DNA from: Acinetobacter sp. WCHAc010034
GTDB taxonomy: Bacteria > Pseudomonadota > Gammaproteobacteria > Pseudomonadales > Moraxellaceae
Direction: 5' to 3'
Assembly: GCF_001696615.3 (NCBI RefSeq)
Contig: NZ_CP032279.1
Span: 3,472,001 to 3,536,000, forward strand
Length of the DNA: 64,000 nucleotides
Part shown: positions 53,638-61,446 of the stretch, one piece after another
Layout of the letters: every line of letters starts with the position of its first letter
Numbering within the stretch: the stretch's first letter is position 1
The notes under the pieces: model-generated
Told to the model about the DNA's origin: nothing
Seen by the model: the letters and a program-made list of their open reading frames with translations, nothing else
Databases searched by the model: none
Program-made: the position numbers and the translations under genes

Positions 53638-54001
53638 ATGTTTTCAGCTGAACCAGTCACAAAACGTAATGGTAAATGCTTAGAATTAATACAAAATAAG
53701 TTGGATAAAGTGCAGATTTGCTCAAGTGAATGGTGGCAAGGGCTTTAACGATACTTTTAGTTTGTATAAATTGAAAGACAAAGCATTTTTAATTCGTCAA
53801 GAAAAGGGCGAAGATAGAACTTCTTTTATGAGTGATCTTCAAGGGTGTAATGAAATAAAAGTTGAGCGTGTTAATCGTTATTTAGATATATTGCAGGAAA
53901 TCAAAGACCTTAATTCTATTAGCGGGCAGACAGGGTTCTGTTATACAGCTATAAATGAACAGAATGGACTTTGTGTATTGCCAATCAAAGTGTCTATTTA
54001 A
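53638..54001 (+). pseudogene. Probably frameshifted small gene
   Basis: An ATG at 53638 opens a frame reading MFSAEPVTKRNGKCLELIQNK that stops at 53748. A second frame, one base over, starts near 53720 and reads NGGKGFNDTFSLYKLKDKAFL and on to VLPIKVSI at 54001. Joined, they give about 120 residues without signal peptide. The rightward part alone (91 residues) could be real. No family recognised. The following gap 54002-54319 contains scraps such as KAANADLNAGLA but no gene. Confidence 0.4.
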
Positions 54002-54319
54002 TACGAATAACTTATCGAAAGATGATTTTTTATTGCCTGCAGAAAGCCAATTTGCAGAACATGCCTTCGAATAAAGCAAATAAAGTAGGGTTTGGCATCT
54101 TGCACTAAAAGGAATGAAAGCCGCTAACGCTGACTTGAATGCTGGGTTGGCGTGATTATGAGTAGCCGTAGCTATGATTATTTTGCTGATTTTATTGGAA
54201 AATAGCTTGATGGCGACATAATATGACGTTTATGTGGGTTTTGGTTGGTTCTTACCCAGATATAATGTTGTTTTTATTATAAATTATTAGAAATATAGTT
54301 ACTTTTTAGAAAGCTTATC

Positions 54320-55456
54320 ATGAATACATATGCATCTTTATTACAACTCATAACTGATTTCGAGAAATTGCAGGTAGGCCAAACGCTCCCTATAAAAGAA
54401 ATTGAAAGTAATTTTATCGAAGCAATGAATGATAATATGATTTCGAATTATCAAGAAATTCTATCTAGATACAGTGAGATAGATGAAAAAACTATTGTTG
54501 GTTTTGATCAAAATACCATTTTAGCTTTTTTAACTTCAGTTATTCGTATGGATCGTTTTATAGAGGGTACGCTTTCTCATAGTCTTCGTTCAGGATTAGT
54601 TCTAAAAGCACTAGAAAAGCTAGCTGTATGCGTAAATGCTGAGCATAAAGTCATGTTAAATGACATTTTGCAAATTAGAAATTTGGATAATGTCAAAATC
54701 AGACTTAACGTCATGTTTGGTGGGAATTGGAATCCAATAGAAGTATTCAAAGATGGGAATATAGATGAAATTCTTAAAGGACATTATTGGAACTATAGCT
54801 CCAAAAAATCGTATAAAGACGGTCAAACCACTATAGGGTTAATTAGAATAAAACCAAATGAAGATTTATGGTTATTGATTCATGTAGGAAAGATCACCAA
54901 GGATTTAAATAAATTTAATGATGTTGGCTATGAGTTTAAAGTTTTAGAGCAATACCGTAAATATTTTGGGCGAATTATTGTTAAGTATAAAAACTCATCG
55001 CAGGCTTTAATTCGTAAGGCAGATACTATAATTAATGATTGTGAAGTCCATCAAATTCTTCCTGATATTTTTGATAACGATATTTTTCCAGGATATGAAA
55101 GTGTGAATGTGTCATGGCAAGAGCTAATACGAGTAATTAATAAAGAGTCTTGGAAAACTGCATTACAAAATCAAAAGGCTGTATATTTAATCACTGATAT
55201 CTCTAATGGGAAAAAGTATGTTGGTTCCGCATATGCAGAAAATATGCTGCTAAACAGATGGCAAAGCTATGTAAAAAGTAGACATGGCGGTAATGTTCAA
55301 TTAAAGCAACTTTCAAAAGAGCATATTGAAATTAACTTTAGATATTCAATATTGGATATTTTTAAATCGACAACAGATGATAAGGTTATATTAAGTAGAG
55401 AAAGTTGGTGGAAAGATACATTGCTAACTAGAAAATTTGGTTACAATTCAAACTAA
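54320..55456 (+). CDS. GIY-YIG nuclease domain protein
   Basis: This encodes 378 AT-rich residues. The C-terminal 90 residues form a GIY-YIG nuclease: AVYLITDISNGKKYVGSAY with the two-strand core, the Arg in LLNRWQSYVKSRHG, and the metal-binding Glu in SRESWWKDTLL. The first 280 residues are unrecognised; they include FLTSVIRMDRFIEGTL and a strand-rich middle. It lies just before dif-like site 3. Such nucleases occur in restriction, homing and mobile-element genes; its role is not known. A DNA-defence role is possible. Confidence 0.8.
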   Translation: MNTYASLLQLITDFEKLQVGQTLPIKEIESNFIEAMNDNMISNYQEILSRYSEIDEKTIVGFDQNTILAFLTSVIRMDRFIEGTLSHSLRSGLVLKALEKLAVCVNAEHKVMLNDILQIRNLDNVKIRLNVMFGGNWNPIEVFKDGNIDEILKGHYWNYSSKKSYKDGQTTIGLIRIKPNEDLWLLIHVGKITKDLNKFNDVGYEFKVLEQYRKYFGRIIVKYKNSSQALIRKADTIINDCEVHQILPDIFDNDIFPGYESVNVSWQELIRVINKESWKTALQNQKAVYLITDISNGKKYVGSAYAENMLLNRWQSYVKSRHGGNVQLKQLSKEHIEINFRYSILDIFKSTTDDKVILSRESWWKDTLLTRKFGYNSN

Positions 55457-55474
55457 TGGCTTTAAGTCACTTAA

Positions 55475-55502
55475 AATTAACATAATAGGCGTTATACGAA
55501 AT
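55475..55502 (-). other. dif-like XerC/XerD site 3
   Basis: On the minus strand: XerC half ATTTCGTATAA, spacer CGCCTA, XerD half TTATGTTAATT. Both arms are identical to the typical Acinetobacter dif-module arms; only the spacer is its own. Same orientation as site 2. Confidence 0.8.
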
Positions 55503-55544
55503 TCTGTATAATTTATTTTATAAATAAAAGTTATGGTTTCTAGA

Positions 55545-55576
55545 ATATAGCCCAATCTTCTAAGATTAGGCTATAT
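55545..55576. terminator. Hairpin at the module border, copy B
   Basis: ATATAGCC/GGCTATAT extended by AATCTT/AAGATT around a short loop, 42 bases beyond dif-like site 3, the same spacing as copy A beyond site 2. Confidence 0.6.
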
Positions 55577-55580
55577 TATA

Positions 55581-55613
55581 GTTTTTCACGTTCTACGTTC
55601 ACTATTCAGCAAT
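55581..55613. repeat. Border repeat, copy B
   Basis: Diverged copy of 49451-49485. On its right the similarity ends. The remaining 55614-56098 contains no gene I can support; it is AT-rich towards the integrase, and should contain the prophage left attachment site, which I cannot identify without the right end. Confidence 0.65.
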
Positions 55614-56098
55614 CAAACGGTTATTAACTGCGCCGCAGCTAACCGGAGCTGCTCAGGAACTGTACGGTAGGCTATGCAAAACCGGCACAAGCTGCAGATG
55701 GACATGTCATTGCTGTTGAGTGATTAAGTGAGTGATGATCCTTACCGCCGTAATTTTAAATGCCCTGATTGGCATTGAATAAACCGTCAAAATTGTTAAA
55801 ATGCCTTTCTTTTTCTGTTTTATCCTTATTTTGCATTTGTTTTGCAGGCATGGGAATAGGACGGTAGAAAACAGAATTTTATTTAAAGGTTTTTTCAATG
55901 TTCAATATTTATTTAATATATATTGAAAATTGAAATAACTAACTGATTTATATAAAATAAATAGAATAAAAACGCCGTAAAATACGGTAAAATTGGTGCA
56001 TTTGGTAATTATGTAAAACAATAACTTAGCATATAGTTTTGATAGGTGTTTTTCTGTCAGTAGGGTCAAAAAAGCCACTTAAGTAAGTGGCTCTTAAA

Positions 56099-57223
56099 TC
56101 AGCTATCTTTAAATGGTAAATTAATCCCAATATCTGCATCATTCCAAATAATTTCATGTCCAGATGCATACATTTCGGTCATCTTCTCAGTTGCATGCCC
56201 AGCTAAGGTTTGCGCTGATCTACCTGCTTTTTTATGCAAGTGAATCGACAGTGCGCGAATTTCATGAAAGCTTGGCAATTGACGACCTTTCAATTCAGGA
56301 TATACACCCGATCTCTGGCCTGCTTTCAAAAATTCACGCGACACATACTGTGCTTCAAGCTGTGTCCAATGCTCTTTGGTTTGCCCCTTATTTTTCGTTT
56401 TACCTTTAGGCACACGATGGATAATAAAAGGACTAATCACATCATCTTTGCATCGGTCTAAAACCTTCTGCAATTCATCATTGATCTTGATACGCACATA
56501 GCCAGCACCCTCCAATAATTCAAATTCATCATCAGGATCATCTGTGGTTTTTTCCTGCGCTACATGCAAATAGCCATCTTTAATATCTGACCACTTCATA
56601 TTAATGATATCGACTCGTCGCTGGGTTGTGAGCATTGCTAGGTCAATCGCATTTTTCAACCATTGAGGCGATGCGTCACGAATCATTGCCAAGCTTTCCA
56701 GTGTATGTCGTTTACGTTGCTTGATTCTGAAACGCTTAATGGTTTGTGCTGCAGGATTCTCAGTGGCTAAACCTTTGCTGATTGCAAGGTCGAAGATTTG
56801 AATCAGCAAACTGCGTGTTTCAATACTGGTTGACGCAGGCAAGCTCTCAAGCAATTTATTCGTCATAAACAGGGTAATGGATGATAGTGGCTTATCATTC
56901 CACTCCGCACAGCGATTAAGGCTGTGTGTATAAGTTCGAATAGAGTTGGGAGCCAGTGGACGACCATCTTTCCTGCGCTTTTCAGACAAGAATTTTTGAG
57001 AGAATTCACCAAACGTTACCTCACCCATGACAACAGATACGAGATCCGTTGTTGGTGCAAGGATGTCATTTAACTTACGTGCTGCAGCAACCGCTTTTGC
57101 TTTATCGGCGCCCATGGCATGCCATGTACCAGTAACAGGGTGTCTGTACTTCCACGTGTTTACACCGTTTCGGTACAGATTTGACGGCAAGTCTTTATTT
57201 CTCTTAACGCGAGGCCGTGACAT
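56099..57223 (-). CDS. int: Phage tyrosine integrase
   Basis: The 374-residue integrase has an N-terminal arm-type DNA-binding domain (about 1-60), a core-binding domain (about 65-165, FSQKFLSEKRRKDGRPLAPNSIRTY) and a catalytic domain. Catalytic residues visible are the first Arg in LTTQRRVDIINMKW, His-x-x-Arg in FHEIRALSIH, His in LAGHATEKM and the Tyr nucleophile in TEMYASGHE. Complete, so probably active. It starts 3 bases after the excisionase-like gene. Confidence 0.93.
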   Translation of the reverse strand: MSRPRVKRNKDLPSNLYRNGVNTWKYRHPVTGTWHAMGADKAKAVAAARKLNDILAPTTDLVSVVMGEVTFGEFSQKFLSEKRRKDGRPLAPNSIRTYTHSLNRCAEWNDKPLSSITLFMTNKLLESLPASTSIETRSLLIQIFDLAISKGLATENPAAQTIKRFRIKQRKRHTLESLAMIRDASPQWLKNAIDLAMLTTQRRVDIINMKWSDIKDGYLHVAQEKTTDDPDDEFELLEGAGYVRIKINDELQKVLDRCKDDVISPFIIHRVPKGKTKNKGQTKEHWTQLEAQYVSREFLKAGQRSGVYPELKGRQLPSFHEIRALSIHLHKKAGRSAQTLAGHATEKMTEMYASGHEIIWNDADIGINLPFKDS

Positions 57224-57226
57224 TTG

Positions 57227-57430
57227 CTAACTTCCTAAAACTTTATCAACGAGATCATCACCAGTTTGTTTTTGGTATATGTCCCATTTGATGTACCACA
57301 AATTGCCTTTCTGTTCGGCTGGTAATTTGCCCAGCTTACATTGTCTCACAATCGTTTGGCGGGCAGGTTGTGACCCCTGATCGCCATACACACGTTTGAT
57401 AAATTCTGAGACTTTTACCAAGCAGGTCAT
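57227..57430 (-). CDS. xis: Excisionase-like protein
   Basis: The 67-residue basic protein starts at 57430 (MTCLVKVSEFIKRVYG), preceded by a near-perfect AAGGAGGT. The frame stays open upstream, but that part overlaps the previous gene. TIVRQCKLGKLPAEQKGNLWYIKWD is a winged-helix MerR/Xis-like motif. Its place just upstream of int supports a directionality factor. Confidence 0.8.
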   Translation of the reverse strand: MTCLVKVSEFIKRVYGDQGSQPARQTIVRQCKLGKLPAEQKGNLWYIKWDIYQKQTGDDLVDKVLGS

Positions 57431-57618
57431 GAAACCTCCTTTAAGCTTTGCAGCACTGTAGCCGGTAGCCCAGGCCGAGCTTTGGCTGCCCGCCATCCCT
57501 GCCAGCGGTCATCATGAATGTGGCTGACTGGGGCGCCATTTGCCCAAGTAACATGCTCGCCGTATTTCGATTCATGCCAAGCCTCAAAAGCCTTTCTCTC
57601 CAATTCAATATCCATCAT
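57427..57618 (-). CDS. Small phage protein
   Basis: This encodes 63 residues with FEAWHESKYG and DRWQGWRAAKA, a pattern common in short phage early proteins (FEAW...W.GW.AA). Its stop overlaps xis and its start the preceding small gene by 4 bases each. Function unknown. Confidence 0.75.
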   Translation of the reverse strand: MMDIELERKAFEAWHESKYGEHVTWANGAPVSHIHDDRWQGWRAAKARPGLPATVLQSLKEVS

Positions 57619-57758
57619 CCTCTCCAGACAGCTTCTTTTAATTTCGCATTCATTACGAGCTCTTCAATTTCACCGACGCTGACGTTATTGAAGATGTGGT
57701 CCATTTTTGCCCCGAACACTATCAGTGTCCGGGTGATGGTTGAGTATTTGAATTTCAT
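57615..57758 (-). CDS. 47-residue phage protein
   Basis: A short reading frame (MKFKYSTITRTLIVFGAKM, then DHIFNNVSVGEIEELVMNA) starts in an ATGA overlap with the larger gene upstream and ends in an ATGA overlap with the gene downstream. Four-base overlaps at both ends strongly suggest it is translated. Function unknown. Confidence 0.7.
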   Translation of the reverse strand: MKFKYSTITRTLIVFGAKMDHIFNNVSVGEIEELVMNAKLKEAVWRG

Positions 57759-58912
57759 GAAGCCTGATTCTCCAGCTCGGCGCGGCGCCGTTTTACGGCT
57801 GCCATCAATTTTGGCTGAATGTCCGGGTGCCGGCCGGCAGTCTCAATTTCCAGACAGTCCAGTTCGGTCAGATCGGCTGCGTTTTGAATTTGAACCAGAA
57901 GTGACGGCGGCTGTTTCATCTCGGCTGCTTCCGGCGGATTCAGCTCATTCAGGCGCTTGTGAATGGCCTCAACCAGTGGTTTGCGCTGCTCTTCGGTCCA
58001 TGACTTTGTATAGCCGGTGAGGGCTGTTGCTTCCGCAGGTGTTTTGGCTGATGCTGCGCGTCCCAGCAAGTCATCCAGGACGGCTTTCTGCTTAACATCT
58101 TCGACTTGCTGTTCAGCTTCGGCCTGCAGGCGCTGCAATTCTTTGACGCTCAGGTCTGCCGGCTCAGGTGTTGGAGAGGGTGCGGCTGGCTTGTATGCTT
58201 CAGGATCCAGCTCCTCAAGTTTCAGTTCGGTAAGCCTGCATAGGTGTTGAACATGCTCGCGTTCAAGATGGCCATTTGCTGAGAATGTATAACGCAGCGC
58301 CAAAACTAGCTCTGCCTGTGTGCACGCGTTAATTTGAGCAGTAAATTTCTCAACCAGTTTCACCGGATCAGTTTCTATTTCAGCTGCTTCGTGAGCCTCT
58401 GAATTTTCAAATGTCTTTTTTGCAGCATGATTTGAGGCGGCGCCTGCAGGCGCCGGCGCATCTTCCCTGGCTTTGCGGCTGCGCTGTTTCTTCGGCTTGT
58501 CCATCACCCTGATCAGCGGATCGGCTGCAGCCCGGCCAAAGAGGTCGGCAATGGCCCGCAGCTGAAGCTTGGCATTCTCTGCGTCCGCCTGCACAAAGCC
58601 GTTCAGCAGGCTTTGGGTGTGTTCAGGATCTGCTTCATCAAATTTGGCTTGAACAATGCAGGCCGGCTGCACAATAAAGATATCCTGGCCATTTTCAGCA
58701 TCAGCGCGCTCCAGCGGACGAGTGAACTGAATCCCGGCCAGCTCAATCATTTCGCGCTTGATGCAGAACTCATAGCCGGGCCGCGCAAAGATGGTGGCGG
58801 GGAAGCGGTCCAGGTCATCAAAGTCCAGCATGTCGCCGGCAGGGCGGCATAAGATCTGCTTGCCGGCCATCAGTGCATTGAAAGCTTCAGAACTTGAAAT
58901 AATAGAATTCAT
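57755..58912 (-). CDS. Phage early protein, unknown function
   Basis: This encodes 385 residues, acidic and rich in Ala and Glu. An N-terminal globular part (about 1-130, FARPGYEFCIKREMIELAG) is followed by a charged Pro/Ala linker, then helical segments (about 175-240 and 250-385). Similar genes lie beside ERF proteins in Acinetobacter phages as I know them, but no activity is assigned. It could be a recombination partner. Confidence 0.75.
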   Translation of the reverse strand: MNSIISSSEAFNALMAGKQILCRPAGDMLDFDDLDRFPATIFARPGYEFCIKREMIELAGIQFTRPLERADAENGQDIFIVQPACIVQAKFDEADPEHTQSLLNGFVQADAENAKLQLRAIADLFGRAAADPLIRVMDKPKKQRSRKAREDAPAPAGAASNHAAKKTFENSEAHEAAEIETDPVKLVEKFTAQINACTQAELVLALRYTFSANGHLEREHVQHLCRLTELKLEELDPEAYKPAAPSPTPEPADLSVKELQRLQAEAEQQVEDVKQKAVLDDLLGRAASAKTPAEATALTGYTKSWTEEQRKPLVEAIHKRLNELNPPEAAEMKQPPSLLVQIQNAADLTELDCLEIETAGRHPDIQPKLMAAVKRRRAELENQAS

Positions 58913-58927
58913 TTAAATACTCTCCAA

Positions 58928-59635
58928 TTAATGACGCATGCTGTTTTGCTGCTGGCTCTGGTTTTGCTGGGGCTGCGTTTCTGACCAGCCCATCTGATCG
59001 GCCCGAGCCCGGCATGCCTGACAGATTTGGTCACTGTATTTAGTCCCGGAAAAGGTGCTGATGGCCTTATCCAGCGTTGCCGGCCTTTTGGCTTCCCGGA
59101 TGGATATCAATGCATCCTGATAGCGCTGATCGATAGTTTTCTGCTGCGGATTGTTGGCCTGCGCCTGCTGGTGCGCCGGCGGACTCTGCGGCGCGGACTG
59201 GCGCTGCCGGTTCTGATTGCCCTGACTCTTGTTGGCCTGATGATTTACCTGATTGTGGTATTCATCCGAGTCATAGTCTTTGGTGTCATCAATCAGGAAC
59301 AGGCCGTTCAGCGCATACTTGCGCGCGTAAGAGCTGGATGTGCCGAACGTCTGCGCGACGTCCATGCCTTTCTTGTTGATGTCCACGCCGGCATGCGCCG
59401 TGACGGCTGTTTCTTTGCCTTCGGAATCGGTAAAGATGGCCTTGGCTGTGACCACGACGACCGGGCCGATCTGCTGCACCTCGTCGGTAATAACCAGGGT
59501 GGCATTCATTTTTTGAAGCAGCGGCTTAACGGCTTCCAGAATGTCTTCGCAGCTGCGGTAATGGTATTTGCCGAATGTGTTGTATTTGCCCTTAGGCGCT
59601 TTCAGTTCAAGCTGGATCTGCTGCAATGCGTTCAT
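58928..59635 (-). CDS. erf: ERF-family single-strand annealing protein
   Basis: The 235-residue phage recombinase of the ERF type anneals single strands during phage recombination. YNTFGKYHYRSCEDILEAVKPLLQK, TDEVQQIGPVVVVTAKA and AQTFGTSSSYARKYALNGLFLIDD are the ERF core. The C-terminal 100 residues are a Gln/Asn-rich linker and tail that ends in a basic helix. It sits in the leftward early operon. Confidence 0.88.
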   Translation of the reverse strand: MNALQQIQLELKAPKGKYNTFGKYHYRSCEDILEAVKPLLQKMNATLVITDEVQQIGPVVVVTAKAIFTDSEGKETAVTAHAGVDINKKGMDVAQTFGTSSSYARKYALNGLFLIDDTKDYDSDEYHNQVNHQANKSQGNQNRQRQSAPQSPPAHQQAQANNPQQKTIDQRYQDALISIREAKRPATLDKAISTFSGTKYSDQICQACRARADQMGWSETQPQQNQSQQQNSMRH

Positions 59636-59655
59636 ATTTATTCTCCCCGGCCCAA

Positions 59656-60240
59656 TCAGTTAAACGTATTGCCGAAGGCATCAGTGTTGTGCTTTTTGAT
59701 CTTGTACTGCTCGCATTCATGGCGCGAGTGCCAGCGGTTCATGCTGTGTTTTTTCTTTGCCCGGTCAATAGCCCGCTGCGAATTCAAAGCAGCTTTAACT
59801 GCAGTCTGGAAGGCCAGCACATTCACGACTTCTGCCGGCGCGCGCTGCTGCATGCAGTTTTTAATTTCAACCACGTCTGACCAGAAGAATCTTGGCGCAG
59901 ACCAGTCAAATACATTCCGGTCAAAGCCTTTGGTGAATTCTGCAGAAACGCCGATGATATATTCAGTGTCGTTCACATCAACGACATAGCCACTGCGGGC
60001 TTTGCGTACAAAGCTGGCGCTGTATTTCTTTACGCCGAGAACTTCATTGACGTTGCGGCGAATCCAAGACTTTTCGGTCAGTGTGGCTTCATCCACGCGG
60101 CTCAGTTCACCGGCAGCGTTCAGCGTGCAAATCATATTGTCTTTCACGCAGTAAACGGTATTACCCATGCGGATGCGGTGGAAGCCGGTGCTATCCAGGC
60201 CAAGGTCTTCGCGGAATGGTTTTGTAAAATTGGTTTTCAT
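59656..60240 (-). CDS. Phage protein of unknown function
   Basis: This encodes 194 residues with mixed alpha/beta character (GNTVYCVKDNMICTLNAAGELSRV) and a basic C-terminus. TAATG overlap of one base with the gene upstream. No family recognised. Confidence 0.72.
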   Translation of the reverse strand: MKTNFTKPFREDLGLDSTGFHRIRMGNTVYCVKDNMICTLNAAGELSRVDEATLTEKSWIRRNVNEVLGVKKYSASFVRKARSGYVVDVNDTEYIIGVSAEFTKGFDRNVFDWSAPRFFWSDVVEIKNCMQQRAPAEVVNVLAFQTAVKAALNSQRAIDRAKKKHSMNRWHSRHECEQYKIKKHNTDAFGNTFN

Positions 60241-60668
60241 TACACAGCCTCCAGCATGCGGTTTTTAAGCATGTGCGCGACCAGCATGGCATTGATATTG
60301 CGGTGGTCAGTAAAGTCAGTGAAATCCCGGACCGGATAGCCAGAGTCATCGAGGACCTTGTCTACGTTTAGTCGGGTGATTTCTGCGGTAGTGAATTCGC
60401 TGCCGGGTACGCCGTAGCCATCTTCAAACTTTTCAAACTCAAAGCTGACGTCGAGAGTGAAGCCGTCCAGGCGGATCACCGCGGTGCCGGTGCTGGCAGA
60501 ACTCAGGGCCATGGCCGCAACAGCTGTGTAAGCGGGAACTGTCTTGTTTTCGGCTGGCGCAGTGCCGCCAATATCCGGGTTATAGGCGAAGGCTAAAGCG
60601 CCGATTGTTACAACAGCTGCACCAAGTGTTACCTTGAGGCTATTGATTGGAGTGAGAGTTTTATTCAT
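60240..60668 (-). CDS. Phage protein with N-terminal hydrophobic segment
   Basis: The start at 60668 (MNKTLTPINSLKVTLGAAV) gives 142 residues; a GTG/ATG seven codons earlier is possible. A hydrophobic stretch at about 12-28 could be a membrane anchor. The rest includes RLDGFTLDVSFEFEKFEDGYGVPGSE. It is the first gene of the leftward early operon, downstream of the operator cluster at 60738-60804. Function unknown. Confidence 0.7.
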   Translation of the reverse strand: MNKTLTPINSLKVTLGAAVVTIGALAFAYNPDIGGTAPAENKTVPAYTAVAAMALSSASTGTAVIRLDGFTLDVSFEFEKFEDGYGVPGSEFTTAEITRLNVDKVLDDSGYPVRDFTDFTDHRNINAMLVAHMLKNRMLEAV

Positions 60669-60737
60669 ACTTATCTCGCAGTTTTGCAAAGCCCTGATCC
60701 CTTCGAAAGTCTCAGGGCTTTTTTGTGGGTACGAGGT

Positions 60738-60804
60738 AATTAAACCATGGGTTTAATTTGGTTTCAAGGGTAAATTAAACCTTAGGTAGAAAAAGTTTTA
60801 AACC
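60738..60804. promoter_or_regulatory. Left operator cluster of the prophage
   Basis: A 21-base palindrome (AATTAAACC, ATG, GGTTTAATT; 60738-60758) is followed by a degenerate copy (60773-60789) and a half site TTTTAAACC (60796-60804). The same AAACC-3-GGTTT core occurs beside the repressor at 63556 and 63622. It lies upstream of the leftward early operon. Confidence 0.7.
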
Positions 60805-60898
60805 ATTTTATAATAGACAAAAGAAAACCCATCACATGGATGGGTTGTACTGCGTATGAAGTGTTTGAAAAAGAAAACTTACCGAAGCAGGCTGTGTC

Positions 60899-60976
60899 TC
60901 ATTTTTTCTTATTGTAAAATGCTACCAGCAAGACTGCGACTATGATCAAAATTACAATAATGACATATCTTTCCAT
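60899..60976 (-). CDS. 25-residue single-span membrane peptide
   Basis: MERYVIIVILIIVAVLLVAFYNKKK is a one-helix peptide, here split as MERYVIIVILIIV and AVLLVAFYNKKK, with an AGGTGA ribosome site 8 bases before ATG. One charged residue cluster at each end and nothing else. It could be a phage toxin-like or accessory membrane peptide. The gap to the next gene is 33 bases. Confidence 0.6.
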   Translation of the reverse strand: MERYVIIVILIIVAVLLVAFYNKKK

Positions 60977-61009
60977 GGCTTCACCTGTAAGCAATATGCT
61001 GTCTTAATT

Positions 61010-61351
61010 TTAGCATTTAATCGCAGATTTATTTTTATAGTAATCTAAAACAGACTTCAAATCAGCCAGCAAGTTAGCTTCGGTATATTCGCCTGGCGAT
61101 AACACCAATAGCGCCGGTATATATTTTGTTTTGTATTCTGCAGGATAGTCTTTACAGAGAATTTGAGTCTTTTCCTCCTTGTAAGTTTCAAGGCTTTCCA
61201 GTTTGTCCAAATAGGCGCCGATAACAGCATCTGACTTTTCAAATTGTGTGGTGATGGCGGCGGGATCAGTCTTGGCATCTTCAGCTTGCTGCTTTTGGCA
61301 GCCAGTGAAGAACAGAGTGAGGAGCAGGGGGATAAGCGTTATTTTTTTCAT
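61010..61351 (-). CDS. Phage-borne small lipoprotein
   Basis: This encodes 113 residues with lipobox FTGC (Cys at about 18) and a helical mature part that ends in a Cys-terminal (AIKC). The tail has two other Cys (ILCKDY). Same direction as the membrane peptide. Possibly a lysogenic-conversion or superinfection gene by location; no family recognised. Confidence 0.7.
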   Translation of the reverse strand: MKKITLIPLLLTLFFTGCQKQQAEDAKTDPAAITTQFEKSDAVIGAYLDKLESLETYKEEKTQILCKDYPAEYKTKYIPALLVLSPGEYTEANLLADLKSVLDYYKNKSAIKC

Positions 61352-61446
61352 AATTGGGTCTTGTTGTTATTGGAAAATAAATTATAGAGTAATTTTAAAA
61401 ACAAAACCCACAACTGGAGTGGGTTTGTGGAATATAGACAATTGAA

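Noticed and set aside
54002-54319. Short peptide-like scraps between the frameshifted gene and the GIY-YIG gene
   Set aside because: Each frame is closed within 16 codons and no start signal is present.
55707-55898. 63-residue minus-strand frame with TTG start
   Set aside because: The N-terminus looks like a signal peptide, but the frame lacks a ribosome site and a better continuation lies in another frame; too weak to call even as a pseudogene.
59027-59989. 320-residue plus-strand open frame across the ERF gene
   Set aside because: It is a shadow; the ERF core motifs are on the minus strand, and all neighbours are co-directional there.
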